Source of the DNA: Diadema setosum
Taxonomy: Eukaryota > Echinodermata > Echinoidea > Diadematoida > Diadematidae
NCBI GenBank assembly: GCA_033980235.1
Contig: CM067075.1
Span: 3,422,848 to 3,486,847 of the forward strand
Direction of reading: 5' to 3'
DNA: 64,000 nucleotides
The translations under genes were made by a program, and so were the position numbers. The notes under the pieces are model-generated. The model had not been told where the DNA came from. It saw only the letters and a list, made by a program, of their open reading frames with translations, and ran no database searches. Shown in pieces: positions 1 to 12,300 of this stretch (within the stretch, counting starts at the first letter, position 1; every line of letters starts with the position of its first letter).

Positions 1-188
1 TCAGGTCTTTCGGCACACAGTCCTGAGAGTACTGGGTTGTAAATCTACATTTTTTTTTCTTTTGAAGTCCACTTGAGAAAATATTGGTGACATTCAATGA
101 TTTGTATTAATTTTTCAATCTAGAAAACTGACTAAGTATGATGTAAGAGAGGAATAATTGCTTATTCCTGCCATGCAAACTGTCATAG
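1..188 (+). other. Upstream FBXL4 intron end
   Basis: No coding exon is visible here. The last ~30 bases are pyrimidine-rich and end in CATAG at 184-188, which serves as the acceptor for the first FBXL4 exon in the window. The N-terminal FBXL4 exons (mitochondrial targeting region and first part of the discoidin-like domain) must lie to the left of the window. Confidence 0.6.
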
Positions 189-330
189 ATCTGTTCTTTG
201 AGGAGAAGGTGTACCCAACAGCCATCAACATCTACGAGATTTACCATCCAGGCGCCATCATAGAGATCTGTGCTGCAGAGATTGAGAGGAAATCAACAGA
301 AGGACAACCAGTGCAACCAAACAACATAAG
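189..330 (+). CDS. FBXL4: FBXL4 exon: discoidin-like domain segment
   Basis: The exon starts after CATAG and ends before GTATTT. It enters with two bases of a codon (G|AT, Asp) and leaves with AG, which is completed to Arg in the next exon. It encodes DLFFEEKVYPTAINIYEIYH and continues PGAIIEICAAE. The VYPTA...YHPGA pattern is the FBXL4-specific part of the galactose-binding-like fold. The acceptor choice rests on alignment and the pyrimidine tract at about 158-183. Confidence 0.85.
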
Positions 331-3300
331 GTATTTAACAGACAAGTTCAACCAGATAAAGTGTGGAGTGAATGAATGCAGCAACATTAGTAGAACACAT
401 TCATGAAAGTTTGAGTAAAATGGACAATCCATTCAAAAGGTATGAATTTCCAAAGAGTCTGTGCAACCATCATATCCCTGGATACAATACTACCATATAT
501 GCAGTTTTTGATGTCATGTATGTACATTCATATGATAACAAAAATAAAAACAGAATTCCAGAAAGTTAAATATTTTTATGAAAATTACACATTCCTTTTA
601 TTTGTTACTGACACACTAAGGGTAATATTTTTCCCCCTACTTCATGAAAGAGGCATTAGAACAAGCGCTCTTTTTATGTGCTAAAAATATGAAAATATGT
701 TTAACTCTGTCTATACTTTCTTTACATCATTGCATGCATACATACATCACAAACTGTAGTAGTCTTTTCAATTAGCGATGACTGCACAAAAACTTTAGAA
801 ATTTACAACTTTTTGGGGTAGAGAGGGTGACATGTTGAAGATGGATCATAATCAACATTTATTTGGCAAAATAGTGAAAATAGTATGTTAGCATTTTTTT
901 CCACAAATAAAGCATCATAAGCAGTTTTTCAAATGGCAAGTGAACAAGTTTACTCTGTGAGCCCATAAAGAATTTTGTTTGGGGACTCACATTCAAGAGA
1001 TATTAACCTTTTGTATTGTCCAATTTCTTTCAGATTTTCAACAGTTAGCTGTCTGTATTCTGCTTTAATTCTGTATTCTGATCTTTTCTACTGAGTGTAG
1101 CGAAAAAAGCTGCTGAAAACTGCTTATCCAATAGTGGCCAGTCAATGGAGTAAAATGGAGTCAAAAAGGGGCCTGAGCTTTCGATCCTAGCACTTAAGTA
1201 GCAGAATCTTCATCAGAGGCAAAATGACAAACAGGCAGGGAAAGCAATCACATATAAGGACTTCACACAACAAGAACAGTCAGGGACAGGCTAGGGACAC
1301 AGAACAAAGAAAACAAAAGGAGAGGGTAGGAGGTCATGGGCAAGGAGCCCAACAGATAAAGGGAGGGGGATTAAGGCAGGAGGGTGGACAGACAAAAGGC
1401 AGAGGAGGGTCAGTAATGATCCTGAGGGCCATGGGGGCAGCCATTGAGGGAAAAGAATGAATAGGGAGGCAACATCAAACAAGATAAGGAACAACAGAGG
1501 GATAAAGAAAGGAAAAGAGTGAAATAGCAACAGCAAGAGGAAGGGGGGGGGGGGGCTGAGCAAACAGCAAGCCCTAAAAAGGTACTGTACCAAGAAGAAG
1601 CAACAAAAAGAAAGTGAGAGTCAACCAACAAATGCAAGTAATCAAACATATCAAAGTATGTAAACACACAATAATGATAATAATAACAACAATAATAATG
1701 ATAATGATGTTGATAAAAGCAATTAAAATAATGAATATTAAAGTACATATAACAAAGGGAGGGACACAAAATCCAAGGGAGAGAAAATGTACATGTTGGT
1801 AGGCAAGTATAAATGGGCATGGTAAGCACAAATACGTATAAACACAAACAAAAGCAAGTGTTTGAATGTGTTCGTGGAAAAGGCTATGTAAAAGAGACTC
1901 TGACAAGAGGACAAAAACAATCGGCAATAAAAGGGTCTGCAATTGGAAAAGCGTAAAAGAAAAAACAAAATCAAACTGGAATTAGAATAGAAAAGAGAAT
2001 GATAATAATGATACTACTACTACTACTACTACTACTACTAATAATAATAATAATAATTAGAATGTGTAATGTAAAATATATATAAAATAAGGTGGTTAGT
2101 CATTTCCCTCCTGGATGTTGAGGCCATTCTACGGAAGTAGACTCTTCTGTATAATTTGTATTCATCTACAGTTGTTGTGTTTTCTTCCATAGATGGCATA
2201 AGCTGTGGACGGGTAATCCACAGCAGTCGAGTCAAGCCGAGATATTCTCACCTCCCATCCAAAAGGTCAACACGCGAACAAAGTAAGTAAAGAATTGCTT
2301 TCTGACGTATGCTTGGCTGTGAGATAACTATCCAGGGTCCTCTTTATGGAGAGTTATAATTGATTATGTAGTTGATTTCTATCATAAGTCTATGGCAGAC
2401 TGTGTGGTAAAGGGAATTTACAATCGATGAGATCGGGGCCTTGATTTTACTTTTGTCGTCACATTGTTTTGAATGTGTGATTTGGAATTGAGATAGATAA
2501 CACCTTATGTGCCCAGGCACTAAGCACATTGTGCAATGCTTTTTGTTCAGCTTTTTTTTTTTTTTTTTTGCATTCCCTCCATACTTGGCCTATTGGTAAA
2601 GTTTGCAAGCCCACACAGTGTGTCTCAGTCCAACAGGCTGACCATGGTGACATAAAGAAAAATAAAGGGGATTACGTAGTCTCTATTCATTGTTAATTAC
2701 TTTCCAGACATCTGTTCCAATTTGCCAAATGAGCACTCTGAAGTGCATGCCAATTGATGAACCAAACACAGAAAGAGTGAAAGAAGACATGAAAGTTTGT
2801 ATCATGTGTTTTTTATTAGTATCTTCTGCGTGTTTACAAGAAAATGTTGCTGCATGTTGACTTTTGAAAATGAATATTGCACTAATAGCTACTGATGTAT
2901 AGTAACAGCTTCATTCTGGATATGAGACATGGACTTTAGAAAATTGTTTTCATATAATGTTGACTACCTTCAAGGAAAAAATAAAGGACTTTTCTCTGTT
3001 TTTCTTCTAACACTCTAAAACTTGTTTTGATTTTATCATATTTGGCCTTTTGCTTCAGTCTAATTCGTCTCGTGTTCAACCAACGCTTACAAGAATACTA
3101 CACCGAACTTGACGGCGTGAAGCTGGTTGGTATGAAGGTGGTCAAGGATGAGGGCACTGACATCGACCAGGTGTACATTGAGCATCTCAAACAGTTGTCC
3201 CTGTCGGACGAAAAGGATATTGACTCCATTGTCCCTCCCCTGAAAGCGCAGCCCACTACAGACAATGGCTTCTTCGACATGCTACCGGTATCTCACCTAT

Positions 3301-6300
3301 ACCAGTTTTCTTTTGTTGGCGTTGTTTTAAAAACAAAACAAAACAAAACCCAGTGAAGAGTTCACTTCACTTGAAAGAAATATATGCAAGTGTGAAAACT
3401 ATGCAAAAGCCGTGATTTCATTTGTAGAGATTCTTTTGGAAGATACCTATTTTCCTGACTTTGTTTCACTTTTTAGGCACACTGTACCTACTTGTTTCGG
3501 CGCTGTGGCAAGGAATATGTGCAAAGGGGACTGGGATTGTAGCATTCTCTCTAGAGTCAAGACTTACACTCGCTTGTATGTGCATTACATTTGCAAAATG
3601 TTTAAGAAATTATAAAATTCATTATACAGTGCACTCCCGGTATAATGACCACGGTTATCATATACGAAATTCCGATTACAACGAAATCAAAATATTGGCT
3701 CTGTGTTTTTTATTGCTTATTTGTTTGGTTATAACAAAACTTCGATTAGCGAAAGAAAACTGCTGGTCCCGAGGACTTCATTGTAACGAGAGTCCAATGT
3801 ATTTTCAAATTTGCTTGCATGATGAGAGAGCATGTGACTTTCCTCTTTATAAAGCAAGGGAATTTATCCTGAACATATTTCAGTAACAAGTTACAGGAAT
3901 GTGCACTTTTCATGAAAAATGTAATTTTGCGGAATTTTCTTTATACCTTCTTGATATCTTTCTTCGTACTGGGTATGTGATGTCTCGAACTGTAATAGTC
4001 TTTGCATCCAGGTGTTGTCTGAAAATTAATGCATTTAACTTTTGAATGGAATGTCAAGTATTTGTCAAACTTACACTGATGTGTTCTACTAATATTGCTG
4101 CATTCACTCAATAGCATGCACACTTTTATTTGGGTTTCATTCCCATTTAATATTGATGAATTGATCCATGTATGGCAAGTGTAGGAAATGTGCTTGTAAT
4201 ACATGTAAACAAGAAAAATATGATGTGATGTATGATGTTACAAGTATGCAGTGATCTATGGTGATGTATAGACCAAAATGTGAATGATGTTGCTTGTTTG
4301 ACTCCCAGGGCGAATTAATCCAGCTCATATTCACCTACCTCAGTCTCATCGACAAGTGCCACATAGCAACGACCTGCATGCTGTTTAGACGGCACTGCTA
4401 CGACCAGCTGCTCTACATGGAACTGAACCTACAGCCATACTGGCACTTGGTAGGATGCCCTCTATTGATCAGTTTTGATTTGATTGTAATTTCTTTAACC
4501 CTAAAAAGACTGGGCTATTTTGGTAGCTCGAAAGACTGGGGGGGGGGGGGGGGGGGCCTAAAGGGCCCCCCCTTAAGATCTCGGCCGTGGATTGCGCGAT
4601 CGCCGCGGAAATTTGCACAATGGTAGTGTGCGATGTAATCTACAAGATCGTATATTTAAATTTTCCAAAATAGTCTTCTTTTATTTTATTTTGATTAATT
4701 ATGCTAATTTATGCGAGAAATCAGACTTTTTTATCTAAATCAGTAAATAAAGCTCCAAAAGTGCTCATTTTTGGTCTAGATATTCTTTGTAGCATTCTTA
4801 GCAAATGTACTTGAAAAAAAATTCGGTATCAAAATTAATTTCTTATTTATTTTATTGTTTTATGAATTTCTTATGTATTTCTTTGTTTTTTCGACCTTTT
4901 GTTTCTGTTGTTTTTTTCAGCAAAATTTGTGGCAGACCCTTTTTGAAGCATAATACTACTAAAACAAATTGATTTTAGCCATTGAGAGTAAAAATAAGCA
5001 TATTTATATGAACCATGTGATAAAACTCAATTTGTATTGACTTTGTACACAAAATCACATTTTTGAGCCATTTTCGGTCTCACGTGCATGTACAAAAAGT
5101 TATGTAACTTCAGAACCGTACCCCTGGGCGTCACAAATTTGGTGTCAAAATGTGCGGGAAACTCGAAAGAAAAAAGTCACAGAGCATCGCGGCGAGAGCA
5201 TTGCGTGTTGCTGAGTAATCGCGCGAAATGTCGAGGGGGGGGGGCCTTTTAGGCCCCCCCCCCCAGTCTTTTTAGGGTTAAAAATGCTCATGACTTCTGT
5301 TGTAACTGATTGACAAATTGTTGTTCATCAAAATAATTAAGTACCAACTATTTAGTGTTTGAGAAGCAGCCATGATAAAAACTCATGGGCATACATTCTT
5401 GGGGTTGGATTCGAACCAATGATCTGATTGCCAGACAGTATCATAGCAACATGACTTCCAAGCTTCCAGAGACTCCAACCCCAAGCACCTTTTGATCTGG
5501 AGATTCTCCCGACTGAAACCCCTAGCAAATGGGAGACTCCAATTTTATGTGCGCGTAGGGCACATCACAAGTGCGAAGTGTGAAGTTCCTTGCAGCCGGG
5601 GTCCAGGGCCCGCTTAAGGGCCGGAAGCTTTTAGGGTTTCAGATGCTCTCTCATGCTATCTCATGCTTATTTTTCGACATATGGTGACACTAAGTAAGAG
5701 ATCATTTCAAGCGGGAGACACAGAGCCAGTGCAGGAGAAATTTCATCTCAAGCGGGAGAAGTGGAGATTTTGCAAAAATGGGCTTTTGGCGGGAGATCTC
5801 CCGTCGAAAGCGGGAGAGTTGAAATCTCTGAGCTTCTGCGTGACAGCCTGCGCTGGTCTAATCCCTACAACTTGCAGCAGGTACTGGGTCTAGGTAGGGC
5901 AATTTGCAATCAGTTGCCCTAATAAAACAACTTGATGCAAAAATTCATTAATTTGAAGCTCAAAACTTCATTGTGGAACTGTCCCATGTGTTTCCAGCGC
6001 TACCATATATATAAGTTCAGTAGTCTACTAACATTGTCATTTTCATTGCAGAAAGAGATCCTAATGGCAGATTTGACATAATGTAATTCATTATTAATTA
6101 TATAAAAATTTTATAAAGGTTTTTGAATTGAAACTACAGTCATTATGATTGTCAGCTTCCAAGTCAATTTTTCACTGGAGGATCATTGTCTTTGCAGTTT
6201 ACAGAGAAAATTTGGTTTGCACATGAAGGCTGTTGAGAAATCTTTCTTTTGTGCTTTCCAGAGCTGAGTTACAAAAATTTGTTCACACTTGCTCCCAGTT

Positions 6301-9300
6301 GAGGCTTTTTCCTTTAGTACCATTTCTCTCTCCCTTGCCCACTTTATATTTATAGATTTCCAACAACACACTGTCAGGACTGAGAGGGCGATGCAGTCAG
6401 CTTCAGAAACTGGACCTCTCGTGGTGTGGGGACTGGGGCAAAATTGAAGTGCAGGAATTCCATCGGTATGAACAGGGCTCGACGCTAACTTTTTTTTTTG
6501 TTTTGTTTGGTGATTCATTTGGCCACTGACGTCTTTTAATTTAAAATTTTAGTTCCCCCCCCCCCCAAAAAAAAAAAAAAAAATGTCTTGGCCCAAAAGG
6601 AAAGGAAATTTAAAACATTACAATCCACATTGAATACTAGTTGCCTGATCGTGCCACCAAAGGGTAACTATTTTGGAAATCTGGTGGCCCTGTGGTGGCC
6701 CTGTGGTGGCCCTGGGCTGCTTGGCCATTACTAATACAGTGCCCTGATGATAAATAAGAAATGAGTTGTTACTGTTTTTGCTAGTGCCATTCAGCTTTAC
6801 CCTTTTTGTACCAGGGACTTTGAATGATGTTTACAATGCTATGGGTTTTTTTTTGTGCCAGTCCACACTCAGCACCCAAAGGCTTTATATGTGTATAATG
6901 AGGATTTCATAGTAACTAATGGCAGATTGCCGGGAGGTGTCTGTTTTGCAAGACTTATTACCTCTCTTCAAGTTTTGAAGATGTAACGTTTTGTGAAAAT
7001 AGTGTGTTGATTTCTTTTTGGTTATCTAAAATGTTGCAGATATCATGATCAGTGAAACCTGGACTGACAAAAAAGATGACATTTTTAATCTTTAAAGACG
7101 TCCCATTTTCCTTTTTTTTTTTAGTGCTTTTGCATATTTTTGTTGTCTATAGGTGAAATCGCTTGTTTTCGAGAAGACTGTTAAATGATATCTTCATGAT
7201 ATGTCTCACATGTGAGCTGTTCATGTCTTGATCCACAAACTGTCTTTTTTTTTTTCAAGACAAGTTGTTGTGCAAATTTGTCTATTCTCCACGATCCTGT
7301 AAACTTGCATTAAGTTTGAATCTGTGCTGTCTCATTGACCCCCCTTCTCGTTACAGTTTTATCAAAGCCTGTGGGAGTGAGCTGAGAGTCCTACGAATGA
7401 AGGCATGCCGGTTTGTAAACAAAGATGTCCTCGAAGACATCTCACATTCTTGCCCAAGACTAGAAGGTATGCGTGCACGGGCATCTCCCTCAGAATGGAA
7501 GTGAGGAAGAAAAACGTGGTGTTAGAGTACTGTGAAGGCAGAAATACTCACAAAAGTAATTTTTCATGCTCAGCAGGATAAGATGAATGTTGCATGTTTT
7601 TGATTTCGCGGAATCAACAGATGAAGTAGTGTTTCATATAATAAGCAAAAAGATTAGCATACTTTTTTTGCTAGTTTCTTATTGCGTGAAAAGGGCAACA
7701 ATTTCCACACCACATAAATTTCCACCTTTACTATTAATGTTTAAACACATGAAATTCATTTTACAAATACTGCATGCTTGTCTCCAAAGCAGAGGATGCA
7801 GAATTTTGAAATGTTCTGTACCAAATCTTGGATGATTCTGTTCCTGTCCCGCCTTAAATCTTTTCACAGAGCTGAGCATTCCATCTTGCCGGTGTATAGA
7901 CAGCCATGGTTACACCACGCTGCAATATCTGACAAAACTCCAAGTACTGAACCTCTATCGCTCCAAGGTCACCGAATCTGAGATGATCCAGATTGTACGG
8001 TAAGCAGCAGTACAGGACTTCAATTTCAATTTCAATTTCAATTTCAATTTATTTCATACTTTGCGTATATATCAATATTACATCAAAAGTAAACAGCACA
8101 AGTTCTTGTACCTTGTCAATAATGTACAAAACACACACACACACAAAAACAACAACAATATACATACATGGCATACACAGTAGTTATAATGTTAACTGAT
8201 CGAAATCCCGATTCGGGTTATAGAAGAGAAGTATGGCGGGACCTACATGAAAGCAAGCTTGTTTGGCTGTAAGCCCTGAATAAGCACTGTTTATGAAAGA
8301 GAATTGGAGAACGGATAAAAGTTGAGACCAGGTGATTTAATTTTACCAAATAAGGGTAGCACGGGACGTAACCTTAGTTCGCCCCCAGATGTGTGGTGTG
8401 TGTGCTGGCTAGGTCCTACAGTACACTCCTGTCATAATGAACATGGTTATGACGAAATTCTGGTTACAAAGAAGTAAAAATGTTTGTCCCCAAATTTTCA
8501 TCTATATCTCTAAATGCATTACTTTTGGGCTAAAACAAAATGTTGATATAACAAAAGAAAACTGCCAGTCCTGAGGACTTCGCTATAACCAGAGTTGCCT
8601 GTATTTGCATGTACATCATTTAGCTTGAATGTGAAAGCATTTAAACAGATGCATGTCTAGTTTGCTTCTATGTAAAGTTCAACTTTAGATCGTTACCCAC
8701 ACAAAGTAACAAAATTTCATGCAAGAACAAATTTGATATTCAAAATGCCCAAGTTGCCGAAACTTTTCTCTCAGAAATCTCAATTTTGTCTCTTTCTTCA
8801 GTATTTCTCATGCCCAAATGTTAACAGTATGTGTGAAGAATGAATTTGACCTCATACAGATCATTACATTTTGTATCAAGCATTCATGCATTATTTGATG
8901 TAGATCTACAGGAATTGCCAATGGTGGACCAGCAAGGCTTAATAAGCCTTCATGTGCCCAGTTCGCACACTGCAGTGTTTTCATTGCCTATTGGCACAGA
9001 TGCTTTGAAGCTATTTTTCAGTGAATAGAGATAATCTAATCCCACTAATCCGTATCATGTCATCATGGCCTTTTGGTTGGACTGATGAGGCACATTGCTA
9101 CACTGCGTGGACTTACTTATCTACTGCTAGGTCGAATTTGGGTGGATAAGTATACAAATGATGCACAGGACAGAGTGGATTGGTGAGAATTGGATGCGTG
9201 AGTTTAACTTTGGAACTGTTTAAACCCACGAGCGCTGCGAGTGGGTTTTAGACTGTTCCAAAGTTAAACGAGAGCATCCAATTCTCACTGATCCACGAAA

Positions 9301-12300
9301 TAGGCCTGTGCCTCATTTGTGTTCTAAAATGGGCCCGTAAATTCGTGAAATTCAACAATTTTCCCCATCATGCGTCCGGTACACCTACAACACTATACAA
9401 GACTTGAGCCATGCATTCAGATTTTACCGGACGTATGGCTCAGTGTGGATCAGTAAAAGATCAATGCATGACAATTGACCAATCAGATTGCAGAGATTCT
9501 AAAGCCCATTTTATAATAATTACTGTATGCTGATGAAAAAGCTTAGCAAATGAAGATAAGCGCCTGGACATGTGAAGGGTTAATAAGAAAATTCATACCT
9601 CCTGTGATTCTGTGTTCCACAGGAAAACGCCCCAGCTGAGACACCTAAACTTGGGTGCAACAAAGACGATAGCAAACTTCGACAGCGTCATCAGTGCAGT
9701 TGGCAAGCACTGTCCGTGAGTATCACATCAGTTTTCGTGGTGTTGTATTAACCCGTTGAGGACGAGTCCCGAGAATACTCGGGCAGGTATCTATAGGAAA
9801 TGCATATTGTAGCAAAATCAGTCTGTCCTCAACGGGTTAAAACATATGGCAGATGGGGGCAGCAGTTCATAATAAACTTTAGGGTATACAATTTGGTATG
9901 AACTGTTTGCCTGAGATTTATCCACACACAAAGTAAGGTAACCTTGTTTGATGAGGGCTTGTTGGTGATGCAGTAAAAAAAAATGGTTGCAGAGAAAAGT
10001 CAAGCTGAATGGTACGCTTCGCTCTAAAGTTACTGTGATTAACAACATTCATTATTAGCAAAAGCAGAATTTTTAAATGTCAGTTTCTTTCATTGATATA
10101 GTAATAAAAATCCTGTAACTTTTACAAGTTTTTTTTTTGTGTGTTTTTGGCCTGTGTAATCTATTGTATCATAGGAAATGATCGCAAGTCACTTACAACT
10201 TCTTGCGCAGATCAAATGAGCTGGCCTAACTTTCCCCCATTTTTTCCTCAATGGTTATATAAAAAATTTTCATTAGCATTATTATGATATCGTGTGTGTC
10301 ATAAACGTGAATAGTTGCCATGGGGATCATTATCACCAATTGCTAAAATTTGGCCGCCACAATAACAATGTGTAACTGTACGTTGTAGGAACACAAGACT
10401 GTTACCTTGGGTATGCAGTACCTGGGTTACAGCACGCTGCATCATATATTGATGTAACTATAATCCTCGGTATCATCTGCTCTCCGTACAGGCTGTTGGA
10501 AAGCCTTGATGTATGGCGAGCAGCAACTCTGTCCTGTGATGGGGTAGAAAGCCTGGCCAAAGGGTGTCCAAACCTACTGGAACTAGATGTTGGATGGTGG
10601 TAAGTGGATTTGTCCAGCCAATGTTGAACAATTTTGCACATACATACATACACAGAAAGTTTGATCTTATTTTCCCCACCACACTCGGTGGTAATGAAAC
10701 AGTTTCAGTGATGAGAGTTATGCATAGAACACTGTGACTGTGATTAAAATGGAATTTATCTTCAACAGGTGCACAGGAAATGCCAAAATGTAGATTATGT
10801 TTACAAAATGTTTGATTGTGAAATCAGCACATAAAAGGCAGGTGGGAATGTTTGCAATTTGGAGAATGATGAAACAAAACTAAAAACGGGTGGCAAAAAA
10901 TTCCTTTGTGTATATTTTGTTTACCCAGTATTTGAATATCAAATTAACAGACAGCAAATGGGCACAAGTGGTTTCAGGATGATTATCCATACTTTTTGTT
11001 TTGGTCACCCAATACTGTAGGAACTGAAATTTTCATATACAGATATATTTTGCAAATTGCTACTTCTCCCTCATGTACCCAAGTTGCTGATGTTATGGTT
11101 GCGAGGATGTAGTAATTGTCACTTCACCTTTAGACGATATAGCTGAGAAAGAGTACAAGCGACAATAGCATACTTATGAATGTTTTTACTCAGTGATTCC
11201 TTGTACATAATCAAGTAGCGTGTTGTGCATTTGAGGTGTGTTTATAACCCAAATATTGTTACATCATGGCTCATGTGATGTGCTAGACCTACAGTAATTA
11301 CAAATTGCACGCGATCCAGCACAGGCATGACTTTTTGTGTTTCTAGAAATGCTAGAAATTTTGTGTTGTTGTTTGACTCATTTTCATATTTACTCATTGT
11401 TATTTTCACTTTCCAAATGTGATTCATAAGATTTGCATGAAGTAAAACAACTGCAAAAAATTTACTTCACATAATGTTGTTGTTTTTTTTGTATCAATTT
11501 GATCAAAAAAGAAGCCTAACTTTGTTTCATTCAATCTCTCAATTTCCTTTCCAGTCCAGAACTGCGGGGAAATAATGTTTGGGTCAGCAATCTATGTACA
11601 CATTCCACCCAGCTGAAGAAACTCTTTCTTACATCAATACGGTAAGACGTCTGTCTCTCTTGTAATACGTTTGACTTCACACCATCATCCAGATGCTGTT
11701 ACTCATCAGTGAACTCAAAAGAATCTTTGAATGACTTCTATCCATTTTCTATCCATTATAAGAGTGTTTTGCATTCATGTATGCTTTTCTCACTGTTAGT
11801 AGATGTGTTAGAAACAAAGTTAATATAAGACTCACATTCTAATGTTTTACAATAATTGCAAACTTTGCAATGATTATGACTGGATTTATTGATTAGTACT
11901 GTATAAATTACTTATAAAATCCCTGCAGTAGCTGAGGATAAGGTTTTCCCCATAAACATTTCACAGTGAAAAAGTAACAATCTGAGATTTTCCACTCTGA
12001 TGAACAAGCACTGTCACGAAAATCAAACCCACAAAAAAAAAAACAACCTATAGAGCCAACACTTACTGTCTGACAAAGTATAACTGTTAATACTTAAAGT
12101 ATGAAAAAAGTCACTTTTTTTTTAAAAAATTAACTTCTTACCATAAGTGTCCGGAAAGTTTTTATACAAGTGAAGTTCAACATTAAGAGAGTGACAAAAT
12201 GTTTTGGCTGGAAGATTCATGCTTTACTCACAAGGAGTAGACCATGTTTTGACTAGGTCAGATTCTTATAAATGCTGTAAATCTATGAATGTGACCAGTA

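Larger units (their letters stand above)
331..2192 (+). other. FBXL4 intron with dispersed repeats
   Basis: The intron holds a dispersed-repeat copy (366-690), an element-like region starting with a CTGATGA...GAAA motif on the minus strand (1171-1220), a purine-rich stretch to about 1990, and CTA/ATA microsatellites (2002-2057). ORFs on the minus strand at 1291-1942 are CT-rich low complexity. Between about 700 and 1170 I see nothing interpretable. Confidence 0.6.
3288..4308 (+). other. FBXL4 intron
   Basis: It is almost filled by a pogo-like dispersed repeat (3627-3802) and an inverted copy of the three-copy repeat (3885-4125). A short AAAAC repeat follows the donor (3330-3351). Confidence 0.6.
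4450..6355 (+). other. FBXL4 intron
   Basis: It contains the GC-tract fold-back element (4495-5281) and a tRNA-T-arm-bearing element remnant (5303-5480). From 5480 to 5890 a stretch repeats GCGGGAGA motifs (5711, 5751, 5789, 5811). A short TAGGGCAATTTG fragment near 5894 is related to the ends of 33589-33773. Between about 5930 and 6340 I see nothing. Confidence 0.6.
8000..9622 (+). other. FBXL4 intron
   Basis: It contains a TTCAAT hexamer array (8018-8050), a CA run (8132-8145), a pogo-like repeat (8419-8603) and a hairpin element (9175-9296). Segments 8604-9100 and 9300-9600 show no clear structure. Confidence 0.6.

Noticed and set aside
1291..1942. Long overlapping minus-strand ORFs (100-145 codons)
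   Set aside because: Composed of low-complexity Leu/Phe/His/Tyr runs translated from purine-rich repeat DNA; several frames are open together, and no domain or splice context is seen.
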